Shown here piece after piece: positions 25,836 through 35,043 of a DNA stretch of 64,000 nucleotides. The translations under genes were made by a program, and so were the position numbers. Below the pieces are notes generated by a model. The model had not been told where the DNA came from and did not search any database. It worked only from the letters and a program-made list of their open reading frames with translations. Every line of letters begins with the position of its first letter. The first letter of the stretch is position 1. The DNA is from Alteribacillus persepolensis (GTDB lineage: Bacteria; Bacillota; Bacilli; Bacillales; Marinococcaceae), in assembly GCF_900099605.1 (NCBI RefSeq), contig NZ_FNDK01000015.1:16721-80720 (forward strand). Reading direction: 5' to 3'.

Positions 25836-27035
25836 ATGGAAGAAGTTGTTATTGTTGATGCAGTAAGAACTCCCATTGGCAGGTACAATGGGGCGTTAAA
25901 GAGTGTTCGACCTGATGATTTAGGGGCGGCAGTACTGAAGGCGATACGGGAAAGAAACCCCAACCTCGAGACGACAGACGTAGAAGAAGTTGTTTTCGGT
26001 AATGCCAACGGGGCTGGTGAAGACAACCGCAACGTAGCTCGCATGTCGACACTTCTTGCAGGATTTCCGGTTGAGGTTGCAGGTACAACGATAAACAGGC
26101 TGTGTGGTTCAGGTTTAGATGCTGTAACGTATGCAGCACGAGCCATTGCATTAGGACAAGGCGATGTAATGATTGCAGGCGGCACAGAAAGCATGACAAG
26201 AGCACCATATGTCATGGGGAAGCCGGAAAAGGCTTTTCAACGAGGAAATCAGCAGTTGTATGATACAACCATTGGCTGGAGGTTCATTCATCCGCAAATG
26301 GATGAAATGTATGGAACTGATTCTATGCCAGAAACGGCACAAAACGTAGCGAAGGAATTTAACATTTCGCGTGAGGCACAAGATGAATTTGCGCTTCAAA
26401 GTCAAATGAGAGCAAAAGAAGCGATGGAAAGTGACCGGTTGAAAGATGAAATTGTTCCAGTTACGATTGAAGATCGAAAACAAGGTACATATGAAGTGAC
26501 AGAAGATGAGCATCCTAGACCAAACACTACTCTTGAAAAATTGAATAAGCTGCCGTCTCTTTTTCAAGATGGGAGCGTAACAGCCGGGAATGCATCTGGT
26601 GTAAATGATGGAGCATCTGCCGTTTTGTTAATGAGCCGTACAAAAGCAGAGGCACTCGGTTTAAAACCATTGGCGAAATATGTAACGTCAGCTGCGGCAG
26701 GCGTGGAACCGCGTGTTATGGGAATCGGACCAATTAAAGCAACAGAGAAAGCACTAAAACGAGCAGGCATGACGGTAGGTGATTTGGATTTAGTTGAACT
26801 AAATGAAGCATTTGCCTCCCAGTCATTAGCATGTATCCGTGAACTTGACCTTGATCAGAACATTGTTAATGTTAATGGCGGAGCGATTGCTTATGGCCAT
26901 CCATTAGGAGCAAGCGGAGCTAGAATATTGACTACATTAGTACATGAGATGAATAAAAGAGACAGTCAAAGAGGTCTGGCAACTATGTGCATTGGGGTCG
27001 GTCAAGGAATATCAATGATTGTTGAGAAAGCATGA
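25836..27035 (+). CDS. paaJ: Thiolase, probable 3-oxoadipyl-CoA/3-oxo-5,6-dehydrosuberyl-CoA thiolase
   Basis: A 399-residue thiolase ending the operon. The nucleophilic cysteine lies in NRLCGSGLDAVTYAAR, the catalytic His in NVNGGAIAYGHPLGASGARI, and the second Cys in ATMCIGVGQGISMIV. In the Paa pathway one thiolase acts twice, yielding acetyl-CoA and then succinyl-CoA. GAGAGGAGCGAGC precedes the ATG, and a strong terminator follows. Confidence 0.92.
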   Translation: MEEVVIVDAVRTPIGRYNGALKSVRPDDLGAAVLKAIRERNPNLETTDVEEVVFGNANGAGEDNRNVARMSTLLAGFPVEVAGTTINRLCGSGLDAVTYAARAIALGQGDVMIAGGTESMTRAPYVMGKPEKAFQRGNQQLYDTTIGWRFIHPQMDEMYGTDSMPETAQNVAKEFNISREAQDEFALQSQMRAKEAMESDRLKDEIVPVTIEDRKQGTYEVTEDEHPRPNTTLEKLNKLPSLFQDGSVTAGNASGVNDGASAVLLMSRTKAEALGLKPLAKYVTSAAAGVEPRVMGIGPIKATEKALKRAGMTVGDLDLVELNEAFASQSLACIRELDLDQNIVNVNGGAIAYGHPLGASGARILTTLVHEMNKRDSQRGLATMCIGVGQGISMIVEKA

Positions 27036-27061
27036 AACAATAAACGATAAAAATGCTGAAC

Positions 27062-27096
27062 AAATCCTTAAGGTTTGCTGCCTTAAGGATTTTTTA
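27062..27096 (+). terminator. Terminator of the paaA operon
   Basis: A 12-bp stem AAATCCTTAAGG / CCTTAAGGATTT with a 7-base loop is followed by TTTT. Confidence 0.88.
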
Positions 27097-27180
27097 CTAT
27101 GAATAATACGATAATGAGGTTTGAGTAGTTGAATTGCCGGTTAATACATAAGAAGAAAAATTGTACAAAGGGGAGATATA

Positions 27181-27720
27181 GTGGAAGAGCAGATTGGTCA
27201 CGTGAAATTAGAGTGTATACAAGGAGATATTGCGAAGCAGCATGATGTGTCTGTTGTTGTAAATGCTGCTAATGCAGAACTTAAAACCGGCGGCGGTGTC
27301 GCGGGAGCACTACATCAAGCAGCAGGAGCGGAGCTGGCAGAAGCAGGACGTCCATTTGCTCCTATTCAACCAGGACAGGCGGTGATTACACAAGCATTTA
27401 ACCTTCCTAATGACTATGTCATTCACTGCCTTGGTCCAGTTTACGGCAAAGATCAGCCAGAAGCTGTTTTATTGCGCCAATGCTATCAACATGCGATTCA
27501 ATTAGCCGAAGAAAATAACATCTCGAGTATCGCCTTTCCTTCTATATCAACAGGCGCTTTTGGATACCCTATTGAAGAAGCTGCAGAAATTGCTGTTGAT
27601 GAAATTGTCCAGCAATCGCAGCATTTGCGCTCGCTCAAGACCATCCGTTTTGTTCTATTCAGCGAGAGCGATCAGGCTGTTTATGAATCTGCCTGTCAGA
27701 GCAGAATGCCGCACAAATAA
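27181..27720 (+). CDS. Macro-domain protein (ADP-ribose binding)
   Basis: A 179-residue single macro domain, close to the YmdB/O-acetyl-ADP-ribose deacetylase group. Motifs are VVVNAANAELKTGGGVAGALHQAAG (adenine and distal ribose binding) and SIAFPSISTGAFGYPIEEAAEIAV (phosphate-binding loop). It begins with GTG behind GGGGAG. It may remove ADP-ribose or deacetylate O-acetyl-ADP-ribose. A HAD phosphatase gene follows 78 bases later; any shared function is unknown. Confidence 0.9.
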   Translation: MEEQIGHVKLECIQGDIAKQHDVSVVVNAANAELKTGGGVAGALHQAAGAELAEAGRPFAPIQPGQAVITQAFNLPNDYVIHCLGPVYGKDQPEAVLLRQCYQHAIQLAEENNISSIAFPSISTGAFGYPIEEAAEIAVDEIVQQSQHLRSLKTIRFVLFSESDQAVYESACQSRMPHK

Positions 27721-27798
27721 GCAATGATAAAGATTAGGATGCCACAAAGGAGATGTCTCCTTTAATGAATGATTGTATATGATAGGGAGGCTTAGACG

Positions 27799-28620
27799 TT
27801 GGCGATTAATTGGAACAGCATTCGTATTGCTGTTTTTGATTTGGATGGGACATTGTACGAAGATACTCATCATTTTCAATATTATGCGAAAGAATTGGTG
27901 TCGAAACTTCCGCATGAAAAGCAGCCGCTGTTTTGGGAAGACTACTATAACATGCTCGAATCCCGCCATCCTGTGGCAATTGGACGTGTCTATGATGTGG
28001 AAAGGGACCGGATTTTGGAAGTGGATCCTACAACATATAAAGTCAAAAAAACGTGGAACTGGAACGGAGAGGTTGTCTCAACTGGGGAAGACTATCCGGG
28101 TTCTGTGGCATTGGATTTTCATTCTATGATTGCAATTGGGGATGGGTGGTGGCTGCCGGCAGCTGCAGCTAAGCATTATGGGATTGGAAGTACGTTTGAT
28201 TCCTATCGGAGGACGAAAGAGTATATGCAGACCAAAGAATTTCAGTTTGCCGAAGCTCCTTTTCGGCGTCAAGCTCTTGTACGTCTCAGACAACAATGCG
28301 AGCTCGTCCTGCTAACCAACTCTGAGGCGGATGATGTGGAACGCTTGCTGGAAACACTGGATTTAAAAGGGGTTTTTCATCATATTATACCAAATGCCAA
28401 AAAACCAGCACAGACACGGGCTCATTTTGCTTCGATCGTAGAAGAATATGACGTTAGAGCAGAAGAAGTCGTTTCTATTGGCGATAATTATCTTAATGAC
28501 ATTGTTCCAGCGGAAAATATGGGAATGCAGGCAGTGCTTATCGACCCTCAAGGGAAAACACCTGTCCGGACAACAACAGAGCGCGTTCGAACTTTGTCTG
28601 AGCTTTTTTCTTTGATATAA
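27799..28620 (+). CDS. HAD-superfamily hydrolase
   Basis: A 273-residue HAD phosphatase. Motif I is VFDLDGTLYEDTHHFQYYA, motif II LLTNSEADDVERLLETLDL, motif III around KKPAQTR, and motif IV VSIGDNYLNDIVPAENMGM. The cap region (residues about 30-120) is unusually rich in tryptophan and tyrosine. It starts with TTG behind GGGAGG. Substrate unknown; phosphoglycolate, nucleotide or sugar phosphates are typical for the family. Confidence 0.85.
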   Translation: MAINWNSIRIAVFDLDGTLYEDTHHFQYYAKELVSKLPHEKQPLFWEDYYNMLESRHPVAIGRVYDVERDRILEVDPTTYKVKKTWNWNGEVVSTGEDYPGSVALDFHSMIAIGDGWWLPAAAAKHYGIGSTFDSYRRTKEYMQTKEFQFAEAPFRRQALVRLRQQCELVLLTNSEADDVERLLETLDLKGVFHHIIPNAKKPAQTRAHFASIVEEYDVRAEEVVSIGDNYLNDIVPAENMGMQAVLIDPQGKTPVRTTTERVRTLSELFSLI

Positions 28621-28870
28621 GTAAAGAAGAAGGGAAGCCTGATAACGCTTATGCTGCAGATATGGCTTATTCATTCTTTGGATACACATGCGCCTTCCCG
28701 CTTCTTGTCAATGGTGGGGGCTGTCGCCAAAGGAACGGAACCCCTTTAAACAGTCTCATCTGTACTTTGGCCTTTGGTTATTTCTATTTATAAAACGGAT
28801 TATTCTCGGTAAAATAACCATAACACATCATAATAGATTAGCGGGCTTGTATGGAAAGGAAGCGTTTTAC
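28621..28870 (+). other. Leader or intergenic region before dsdA
   Basis: About 250 bases without a supported gene. Complementary words GAAGGGAAG and CTTCCCGCTTC, and CCAAAG (28727-28732) and CTTTGG (28773-28778), could form stems, so a structured leader is possible. The expected fluoride riboswitch core is not recognisable. Confidence 0.35.
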
Positions 28871-30190
28871 ATGCAGAAGCGGATAGCAGAGAAGGCAGGA
28901 GCGGACTGGCAAAAAAAATATCCACTTTTAAATGACATTGCTGCTTACAAAGAAGTGTTTTGGGAAAACTCGAGAAAGCAATCCTTTGCTCAAGCAGTAA
29001 AAGGTGCTGGATTTTCTATAGATGACATATTCGAAGCAAAAGCGCGTTTTGAACGTTTTGCACCATTTTTTCAAGAAGTTTTTCCAGAAACAGTAAAAGT
29101 AAAAGGATTCATAGAATCGCCTTTACAGGGGATTCCCGCCATGAAACAACGGTTAGAAACGTTTTATGGAAACATTTTGTATGGCGAGTTGTTGTTAAAA
29201 GGTGACCATGAGCTAGCCGGAGCAGGCTCTATCAAAGCACGAGGCGGCTTTCACGAAGTGATAAAGCTGGCAGAAGAACTTGCTTTGGATCATAAACGAA
29301 TCACAAAAAACGATGATTACCGGGTGTTTCATACAGATTCACTCCGTTCCTTTTTTCAGCAATATACATTAGTGGTCGGATCAACTGGAAACTTAGGGCT
29401 TAGTATTGGAATGATTGGGAAAGCATTAGGTTTTCAAGTAACGGTACATATGTCGGCGGATGCAAAACAATGGAAGAAGGATCATTTGTCTCAACTAGGT
29501 GTACAGGTAGTGGAACACACAGAAGACTACGGGAAAGCGGTCAAGGAAGGCCGCAAAATGGCACAGAATCATCCTCATTGTTTTTTTATTGACGATGAAC
29601 GTTCAGTTGATTTGTTTTTAGGATATGCGGCGGCAGCATTTCATTTGAAAGAACAACTGAATGAACGCGGTATTCAGATTTCCAAAGAACAGCCGCTTAT
29701 TGTCTATATACCTTGCGGGGTTGGAGGTGGTCCAGGCGGTGTGGCATTTGGCCTGAAAATGGTGTTTGAAGATAATGTACATTGCTATTTTGCTGAGCCG
29801 ACACATTCACCATCTATGTTAATAGGTATGATGACAGGTCAGCACGATGCTGTTTCTGTATACGACCTTGGCTTGGATAATCAAACAGAAGCGGATGGAC
29901 TTGCGGTGGCGGCCCCGTCTGCTTTTGTCGGGCGTTTGCTTGATCCATTTCTAAGCGGCATTTATACGGTAGATGATGATACGTTATTACAACAGCTGCG
30001 CTTCTTAGTGGAGAGTGAGCACATATTTCTTGAACCTTCTGCCGCGGCTGGATTATCAGGGCCGTTTTGTCTCATGCAGCAAGGTTTTCGATGGACTCGT
30101 GCTGTGCACGTTGTATGGGCAACTGGCGGAAGCCTGGTGCCGTCTGCTGAGAGAGGGCAGTATGATGAACGTGCGAAGAAGCGGGGGTGA
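28871..30190 (+). CDS. dsdA: D-serine ammonia-lyase (D-serine dehydratase)
   Basis: A PLP enzyme deaminating D-serine to pyruvate and ammonia. The 439 residues fit DsdA. The PLP lysine is in AGAGSIKARGGFHE, and STGNLGLSIGMIGKALGF and YIPCGVGGGPGGVAFGLK bind the cofactor phosphate. ATG 28871, with GGAAAGGAAG upstream, is chosen; an open frame extends to 28688 but its text is not protein-like and it lacks a site. It ends 6 bases before crcB1, so it is co-transcribed with the fluoride channel genes. Confidence 0.93.
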   Translation: MQKRIAEKAGADWQKKYPLLNDIAAYKEVFWENSRKQSFAQAVKGAGFSIDDIFEAKARFERFAPFFQEVFPETVKVKGFIESPLQGIPAMKQRLETFYGNILYGELLLKGDHELAGAGSIKARGGFHEVIKLAEELALDHKRITKNDDYRVFHTDSLRSFFQQYTLVVGSTGNLGLSIGMIGKALGFQVTVHMSADAKQWKKDHLSQLGVQVVEHTEDYGKAVKEGRKMAQNHPHCFFIDDERSVDLFLGYAAAAFHLKEQLNERGIQISKEQPLIVYIPCGVGGGPGGVAFGLKMVFEDNVHCYFAEPTHSPSMLIGMMTGQHDAVSVYDLGLDNQTEADGLAVAAPSAFVGRLLDPFLSGIYTVDDDTLLQQLRFLVESEHIFLEPSAAAGLSGPFCLMQQGFRWTRAVHVVWATGGSLVPSAERGQYDERAKKRG

Positions 30191-30196
30191 CAACGT

Positions 30197-30601
30197 TTGA
30201 AAAATGTCATCGCTGTTGGTGCAGGGGCTGCTGTTGGAACGTATTTACGCTATCTGCTAAATATACAAACGTTAGCGGTAGAATATCCAATTGGCACTTT
30301 GTTAGAAAATACGACGGGAAGTCTTTTATTGGGAATGTTATCTGGATATTTTGCAGCTGTTGTGCCAAAACCTTGGGTGAAAGCAGGGCTTGGCACGGGA
30401 CTTTGCGGCGGATTCACCACATTTTCGACTTTTGCTTCGGACACGGTATGGCTGTATCTGGACCACAACATCATACAGTCTTTCCTTTATGTTTTTGTGA
30501 CACTAGGAGGAGGGGTTACGTTGGCATTGCTCGGTTTTATTCTTGGACAAAGCATTGGGCAGAAAAAACAGGGAAAAGAGAAAGCAGGAGGGGCTTTGTG
30601 A
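30197..30601 (+). CDS. crcB1: Fluoride exporter subunit CrcB 1
   Basis: A 134-residue four-helix membrane protein of the Fluc/CrcB fluoride channel family. GTYLRYLLN, PIGTLLENTTGSLLLGML and GLGTGLCGGFTTFSTFASDT match the family, including the conserved GxxGGFTTFSTF. It starts with TTG six bases after dsdA. It overlaps crcB2 by four bases (GTGA). The subunit has N in ENTTGS as the family expects in the NxxG region. Confidence 0.93.
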   Translation: MKNVIAVGAGAAVGTYLRYLLNIQTLAVEYPIGTLLENTTGSLLLGMLSGYFAAVVPKPWVKAGLGTGLCGGFTTFSTFASDTVWLYLDHNIIQSFLYVFVTLGGGVTLALLGFILGQSIGQKKQGKEKAGGAL

Positions 30602-30978
30602 CAAGTTTCTTCTTCGTTGCCGGCGGTGCAGCTGGCGCTGTCTGCCGGTATTTTGCAGGAAAGTGGATATCCTCCTTGCCAGTAAAAACCTCTTTTCCAA
30701 TTGGTATGCTTGCTGTAAATGTTATTGGTTCGTTCGGTCTTGGGCTGTTTTTAGGGAGCGTATACGGCGGTATTCCGTTAGGGGCATATGAGGACCAACT
30801 GTATTTATTTGTAGCCATTGGCTTTTTTGGAGCCTTTACGACGTTTTCTACGTTCAGCATGGAAACCATTCAATTACTCGAGAAAAAGCAATACGTGCCG
30901 CTGTTTGTTTATGTTTTCTTGTCTGTTGCAGGAAGCCTGTCAGCTTTTTTGTTAGGTCTTGTCCCATTTATATCATGA
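30598..30978 (+). CDS. crcB2: Fluoride exporter subunit CrcB 2
   Basis: A 126-residue paralogue of CrcB 1. FFVAGGAAGAVCRYFAGK, PIGMLAVNVIGSFGLGLFLG and AIGFFGAFTTFSTFSMETIQL are the family motifs. The GTG at 30598 lies behind AGGAGG and overlaps the crcB1 stop. Gram-positive genomes often carry paired, heterodimeric Fluc genes like this. A long open frame upstream in the same phase is not translated separately. Confidence 0.93.
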   Translation: MTSFFFVAGGAAGAVCRYFAGKWISSLPVKTSFPIGMLAVNVIGSFGLGLFLGSVYGGIPLGAYEDQLYLFVAIGFFGAFTTFSTFSMETIQLLEKKQYVPLFVYVFLSVAGSLSAFLLGLVPFIS

Positions 30979-30985
30979 TTTATGT

Positions 30986-31018
30986 AGAGAGCATGCGATG
31001 CGGCATGCTCTCTCTTTG
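30986..31018 (+). terminator. Terminator of the dsdA-crcB operon
   Basis: The stem AGAGAGCATGC / GCATGCTCTCT is followed by TTTG; a moderate terminator between convergent genes. Confidence 0.7.
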
Positions 31019-31059
31019 TACATGAAGCGTGTATTTGTTGCATGGTTACGCTCCTGTAT

Positions 31060-31917
31060 TCACGGCGCATGTGTTGGAGAGCCTGTTGTTTCATGGGCAT
31101 GCAAAGGAGGTGTGTTATGCACATAGGGCGGAGCTGGCTGTAGTGAAGGAATCTGCCCCATTGGAGCTGGGTTTGCATCGTATGAAAAAGTCCCCATATG
31201 ATCCATACTCTCCCCGCTTGCCCAACGGCCGTTTTGACTCTCTGTTCCCTCTGAGAAGTTCATAAATGAATATGCCACTTCTTGTTTTTCTTGTTCTTTT
31301 GGAAAAGTCGATGGAACAACCGCGCTTTGGTGCTGCTCTAATTCCTCGATCGCTGCCATCCACTGGTTTTGATGCATGGTGTCTCGAGCAATGAGAAAGG
31401 ACAGCATATCTCTCACCCCATGATCGGTCGTCGATTCATATAGCCGGCTTACTTGCAAGCGGCCTTGTGATTCTGCATTTAAGTTGGCTCGAAAATCAGC
31501 AAGTAAGTTGCCGCTGGCAATGGTGTAGCGGGCATTCCATGGATACCCGGAACTATCGTTTGGCTGTGCGCCCAAGCCCGAAACGATAACGTGCTGTGGG
31601 TTCATGCCGCCCATAACAGCTCCAACAAGAGGATCTTTGGCAGCTTGCTCTTGTGTTTCCACTGGAGCTTGGTCTACAAGCTGTGCAATCATTGTTGCCA
31701 GCATTTCAACATGAGCTATTTCTTCGGTGCCAATATCTAATAACATATCGCGGTACTTTTCATTGCCTCTGCAATTCCACCCTTGAAAAAGATATTGCAT
31801 GGCAACTGTAATCTCCCCGAATTGCCCCCCTAATACTTCTTGTAATTTTTTAGCATAGACAGGGTCTGGCTTGTCTGGTTTCGCATTATACTGTAAATCT
31901 TTTCGATGATAAAACAT
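31060..31917 (-). CDS. Manganese catalase family protein
   Basis: A 285-residue dimanganese catalase that destroys hydrogen peroxide. The ligand helices are GGQFGEITVAMQYLFQGWNCRG, LDIGTEEIAHVEMLATMI (E and ExxH), and ESTTDHGVRDMLSFLIARDTMHQNQW. The C-terminal tail from about residue 225 is rich in P, H, T and G, common in Bacillus homologues such as YdbD. Ribosome binding site AAGGGGAG. Located beside a DUF2512 membrane gene on the same strand. Confidence 0.92.
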   Translation of the reverse strand: MFYHRKDLQYNAKPDKPDPVYAKKLQEVLGGQFGEITVAMQYLFQGWNCRGNEKYRDMLLDIGTEEIAHVEMLATMIAQLVDQAPVETQEQAAKDPLVGAVMGGMNPQHVIVSGLGAQPNDSSGYPWNARYTIASGNLLADFRANLNAESQGRLQVSRLYESTTDHGVRDMLSFLIARDTMHQNQWMAAIEELEQHQSAVVPSTFPKEQEKQEVAYSFMNFSEGTESQNGRWASGESMDHMGTFSYDANPAPMGQIPSLQPAPPYVHNTPPLHAHETTGSPTHAP

Positions 31918-31932
31918 TGTGTTTCTCCCCTT

Positions 31933-32298
31933 TTAAGAATAAGCTTTTGTGTTTTTATCTAAAATCGCACGTGCGACATATTTGTGGAAAAACCATTCCC
32001 CAGCACCAATTAGTAACGCCGAGAAAAATGCTAAGAAAAAGGGAACTGCTTCATTTAACAGAAGCGGCCCAATCAGCCAAATGACGAGTGTACATAAGCC
32101 AACATCTGCAAGTGTCGATACCCAGTTGTTGGTGGCTTTTAAAATAAACATATCACCAATGAGGTAAGAGGCGAGGACAACGACCACAGACAGCCCTATC
32201 GTATTCCAGCCCGGGTATCCATTGATGAGAGATAAAAGAACAAGAAGCACAAATAGCACGAGTGCTGTTTTAATGAGAAGCGCTGTTATGTGACTCAT
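31933..32298 (-). CDS. YndM-like DUF2512 membrane protein
   Basis: A 121-residue protein with four hydrophobic segments (LIKTALVLFVLLVLLSLI, TIGLSVVVVLASYLIGDMF, LADVGLCTLVIWLIGPLLL, FLAFFSALLIGAGEWFFHKYV). The pattern, with GDMFILK and GEWFFHKYVA, matches YndM/DUF2512 proteins of Bacilli, whose function is unknown. The ATG at 32298 follows AAAGGAG; upstream in-frame codons lack a site. It precedes the Mn catalase gene by 15 bases. Confidence 0.85.
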   Translation of the reverse strand: MSHITALLIKTALVLFVLLVLLSLINGYPGWNTIGLSVVVVLASYLIGDMFILKATNNWVSTLADVGLCTLVIWLIGPLLLNEAVPFFLAFFSALLIGAGEWFFHKYVARAILDKNTKAYS

Positions 32299-32467
32299 TG
32301 TACTTGCTCCTTTCTTTAGACACTTATTAGGGTTTGTTGTTTTATGATTTATATCCAAAAAAGATGGCATGAGGGACAAAACAATGAGGGAGCTGTTAAG
32401 AAAAAACATACGTATAAAATGTTTCTTCTACAGCAAACTATTGGCAGAAGCAAGGGAGGTCTAATGA

Positions 32468-33958
32468 ATGAAAAGAACCAACCGATTAAAGCGATCTCCT
32501 ATAGAAACGGCTGCATTAAAGAATGCACGTAAAGAAAACCATCAGTCATTATTTCAAAAAACAATGAAAAAGCTTGATCATTGTGCGGATGTGAAACAAT
32601 ATTCGATAAAAAAACGAGATCTTACGCTTTTGTATTTTCCTCATTTAATTGATGAACAAGCATTAGAGCGTGAAGTGCTCTCACCGTTAAAATTTACTGC
32701 GGAAAATGATGCAGCATCCTTTTTACGTAATACGCAATTTGAGGCAATTGATAACAGCGAAACCCTTGTAGACGAGTTAATGGAAGGCTGCGTTATTTTA
32801 TTTTACCGGCGTCATCAAGCGTGGGCTGTCAATTTATATGGTCCAGAAGTACGTTCCATCCGGCCCTCTGAGACGGAAACAACGATTCTGGGCAACCATG
32901 ATGCGTTTATTGAATCATTATATGTTAACCTTTCGCTCATTCGGCGAAGGCTGAAATCACCAAAGTTAAAGGTGTTAATGTTTACGATTGGAGATGTTTC
33001 TAGAAGTGACGTAGCTATTTTGTATATAGAGGGGTTAGTGGATGAAGAGCTGCTTGAAAGACTGACGGAGAGAATTACAGAGATAGATATTGATATTGTA
33101 ACGGATGCACCGATGTTTGTGCAGTTGATTGATGATCATCCTTATTCTTTTTTTCCGCAATATCTGTCTACAGAACGTCCTGATATTGTTATATCGCACT
33201 TGAGCCAGGGCAAAATGGCAGGGTTTATTGATAACAGTCCGGTTTCATTTATCGCGCCGGCTAACTTTTTTGATTTTTTTCACTCACCGGATGATTTAAG
33301 TCAGCGCTGGCTGATTGGTTCTGCTACGCGTTTAATGAGATTTTTAGCGTTTTTAATTACGCTGACATTTACTGCTTTTTATGTAGCTGTTACCACATTT
33401 CACTATGAAATGATTCCCGAAAGTTTATTAATATCATTAGCAGAATCGAGAAACCGTGTACCGTTCACCCCATTAATTGAGGCGTTGTTAATGGAGGGAA
33501 CGCTGGAATTATTACGGGAGGCTGGGGCGAGGCTTCCGACAAAGATTGGGCAGACTATTGGTATTGTCGGTGGTATTGTTATTGGCCAGGCAGCCGTGCA
33601 GGCAGGGCTTGTTAGTAATACGTTAATTATTGCTGTGGCGATTTCAGCCATTGCTTCCTTTGTCATGCCCAGTTACTTGCTGAGCGCTGCGTTACGGATT
33701 GCCCGGTTTGGCTTAATTTTTCTTGCCGGTATCCTCGGTAATTTTGGCCTGATTATTGGGGTGACACTTTTGTTAATACATTTAAGCACGTTGAGCAACC
33801 TTTCTACGCCATACTTTAATCCGCTTGTGCCGCTGCATCCAAAAGATTTAGCCAATGCTGTGCTGCGCTTGCCGTTTTGGCGGTTCCAGGAACGTTCCAA
33901 CCAGGCATTGCGGACGAACAAGCGAAACAACAAAACGTCAGGAAGAAGGTACATATGA
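32468..33958 (+). CDS. Spore germinant receptor A subunit (GerA family)
   Basis: A 496-residue GerAA/GerKA-type subunit of an inner spore membrane germinant receptor. The N-terminal soluble half includes GCVILFYRRHQAWAVNLYGPEVRSIRPSETETTILGNHDAFIESL-type text with the family's PETE-like motif and FTIGDVSRSDVAILYIEGL. The C-terminal half has 4-6 membrane spans, with SRNRVPFTPLIEALLMEGTLELLREAGARLPTKIG and GIVGGIVIGQAAV as family hallmarks. GGGAGG precedes the ATG. It overlaps the gerB-type gene by four bases. Expression should be forespore-specific. Confidence 0.95.
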   Translation: MKRTNRLKRSPIETAALKNARKENHQSLFQKTMKKLDHCADVKQYSIKKRDLTLLYFPHLIDEQALEREVLSPLKFTAENDAASFLRNTQFEAIDNSETLVDELMEGCVILFYRRHQAWAVNLYGPEVRSIRPSETETTILGNHDAFIESLYVNLSLIRRRLKSPKLKVLMFTIGDVSRSDVAILYIEGLVDEELLERLTERITEIDIDIVTDAPMFVQLIDDHPYSFFPQYLSTERPDIVISHLSQGKMAGFIDNSPVSFIAPANFFDFFHSPDDLSQRWLIGSATRLMRFLAFLITLTFTAFYVAVTTFHYEMIPESLLISLAESRNRVPFTPLIEALLMEGTLELLREAGARLPTKIGQTIGIVGGIVIGQAAVQAGLVSNTLIIAVAISAIASFVMPSYLLSAALRIARFGLIFLAGILGNFGLIIGVTLLLIHLSTLSNLSTPYFNPLVPLHPKDLANAVLRLPFWRFQERSNQALRTNKRNNKTSGRRYI

Positions 33959-35043
33959 ACAGTTTTGAGACGGAAAAACTTCATCCTATTCATTTAATTT
34001 TCCTTACGTATATGCTGCAGTCTTCTGTTCTTTTATTCAGTCTGCCCCGTCAAGTGGCAGAAGTATTTGGAACAAACGGATGGGTGATGCTGCTGTTGTT
34101 CAGCGGGTTGGTGATGGTCAATATTTATCTTTTTCAGCTGGTTTATGAAAAAGGAAACGAAAAGCCGATATTTGACCTTTTAAATGATGCGCTGCCTGGG
34201 TGGTTAAGGTATCCGCTGTATCTAGTCATTGCTTGTGTGTGGGCGTTTGTCGCGATAGTAATTGCAAAACAATATGTTTTTATTATACAAATTATTTCTT
34301 TTCCAACGACCCCGCACTACTATTTATTGATGATGTTTTTAAGTATGCCGGTTTTTTTGCTGATGTATCCTGTCTATAAAATAGTCAGGGTATCGTCTGT
34401 ATTTTTTATGTTAGCAGCGATTACGATTATGCTGACCGCATTTGTGTGGCATGAGTTTTCCTTTGACCGCTTAACGATGTTTCTTTTTAAAGAAGCGGAA
34501 AAACCATTTGATATTGGCGGGATGTTTGATATTTACAGCAGCTTTTTAGGCTATGAGGCGTGTTTGCTGTTAATTCCCTATATTACAAAGCATTCACGTT
34601 TGTTTCGTTCGTTTTATATTGGTAATGGCTTTACTACGTTGATTTTTGTGTATACGACTGTGTTATGTATGGGATTTTATAGTTTTGAACAGTTAAAACA
34701 TGTCATCTACCCAACCCTGCATTTTTTCAGCTACATAGAGTTCCCATTTTTAATTCGAGTGGAAAATCTTGTGTATAGTTTGTTCTTAGTCAAAGCACTT
34801 GTTACCGTAACGTTTTTCTATTGGATGAGCAGTGAGGTAATACAGCACATGTTTAGAGTGAGTAATGTGTTTTATATTCATATGGGAATCATTTTGTTAT
34901 CAGTTATTAGCATGTCTCCTTTCAGCACTAGACAAGAAATGGAACAAGCTATTTCTTGGGCTGGCAGAGCAGAAATGGCAGTTGCTTTTCTTCTGCCGTT
35001 GTTTATTTTGTTTCTCCTTGGGAGAAAGAAGGTGAAGACGTGA
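33955..35043 (+). CDS. Spore germinant receptor B subunit (GerB family)
   Basis: A 362-residue transporter-like membrane protein with about 10 spans, of the endospore germination permease family. Motifs are LHPIHLIFLTYMLQSSVLLFSLPRQVA at the start and YSSFLGYEACLLLIPYIT. B subunits are believed to bind the germinant. The ATG at 33955 overlaps the A-subunit stop (ATGA); an earlier frame start at 33877 falls inside that gene and is rejected. Confidence 0.93.
   Translation: MNSFETEKLHPIHLIFLTYMLQSSVLLFSLPRQVAEVFGTNGWVMLLLFSGLVMVNIYLFQLVYEKGNEKPIFDLLNDALPGWLRYPLYLVIACVWAFVAIVIAKQYVFIIQIISFPTTPHYYLLMMFLSMPVFLLMYPVYKIVRVSSVFFMLAAITIMLTAFVWHEFSFDRLTMFLFKEAEKPFDIGGMFDIYSSFLGYEACLLLIPYITKHSRLFRSFYIGNGFTTLIFVYTTVLCMGFYSFEQLKHVIYPTLHFFSYIEFPFLIRVENLVYSLFLVKALVTVTFFYWMSSEVIQHMFRVSNVFYIHMGIILLSVISMSPFSTRQEMEQAISWAGRAEMAVAFLLPLFILFLLGRKKVKT

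Noticed and set aside
28621..28870. Fluoride riboswitch before dsdA-crcB
   Set aside because: The conserved core words of the crcB motif are not present in the right order.
30187..30597. An upstream extension of crcB2 giving a 263-residue protein
   Set aside because: The extension is out of frame with crcB1, which is itself a clear CrcB. The GTG at 30598 has its own AGGAGG site.
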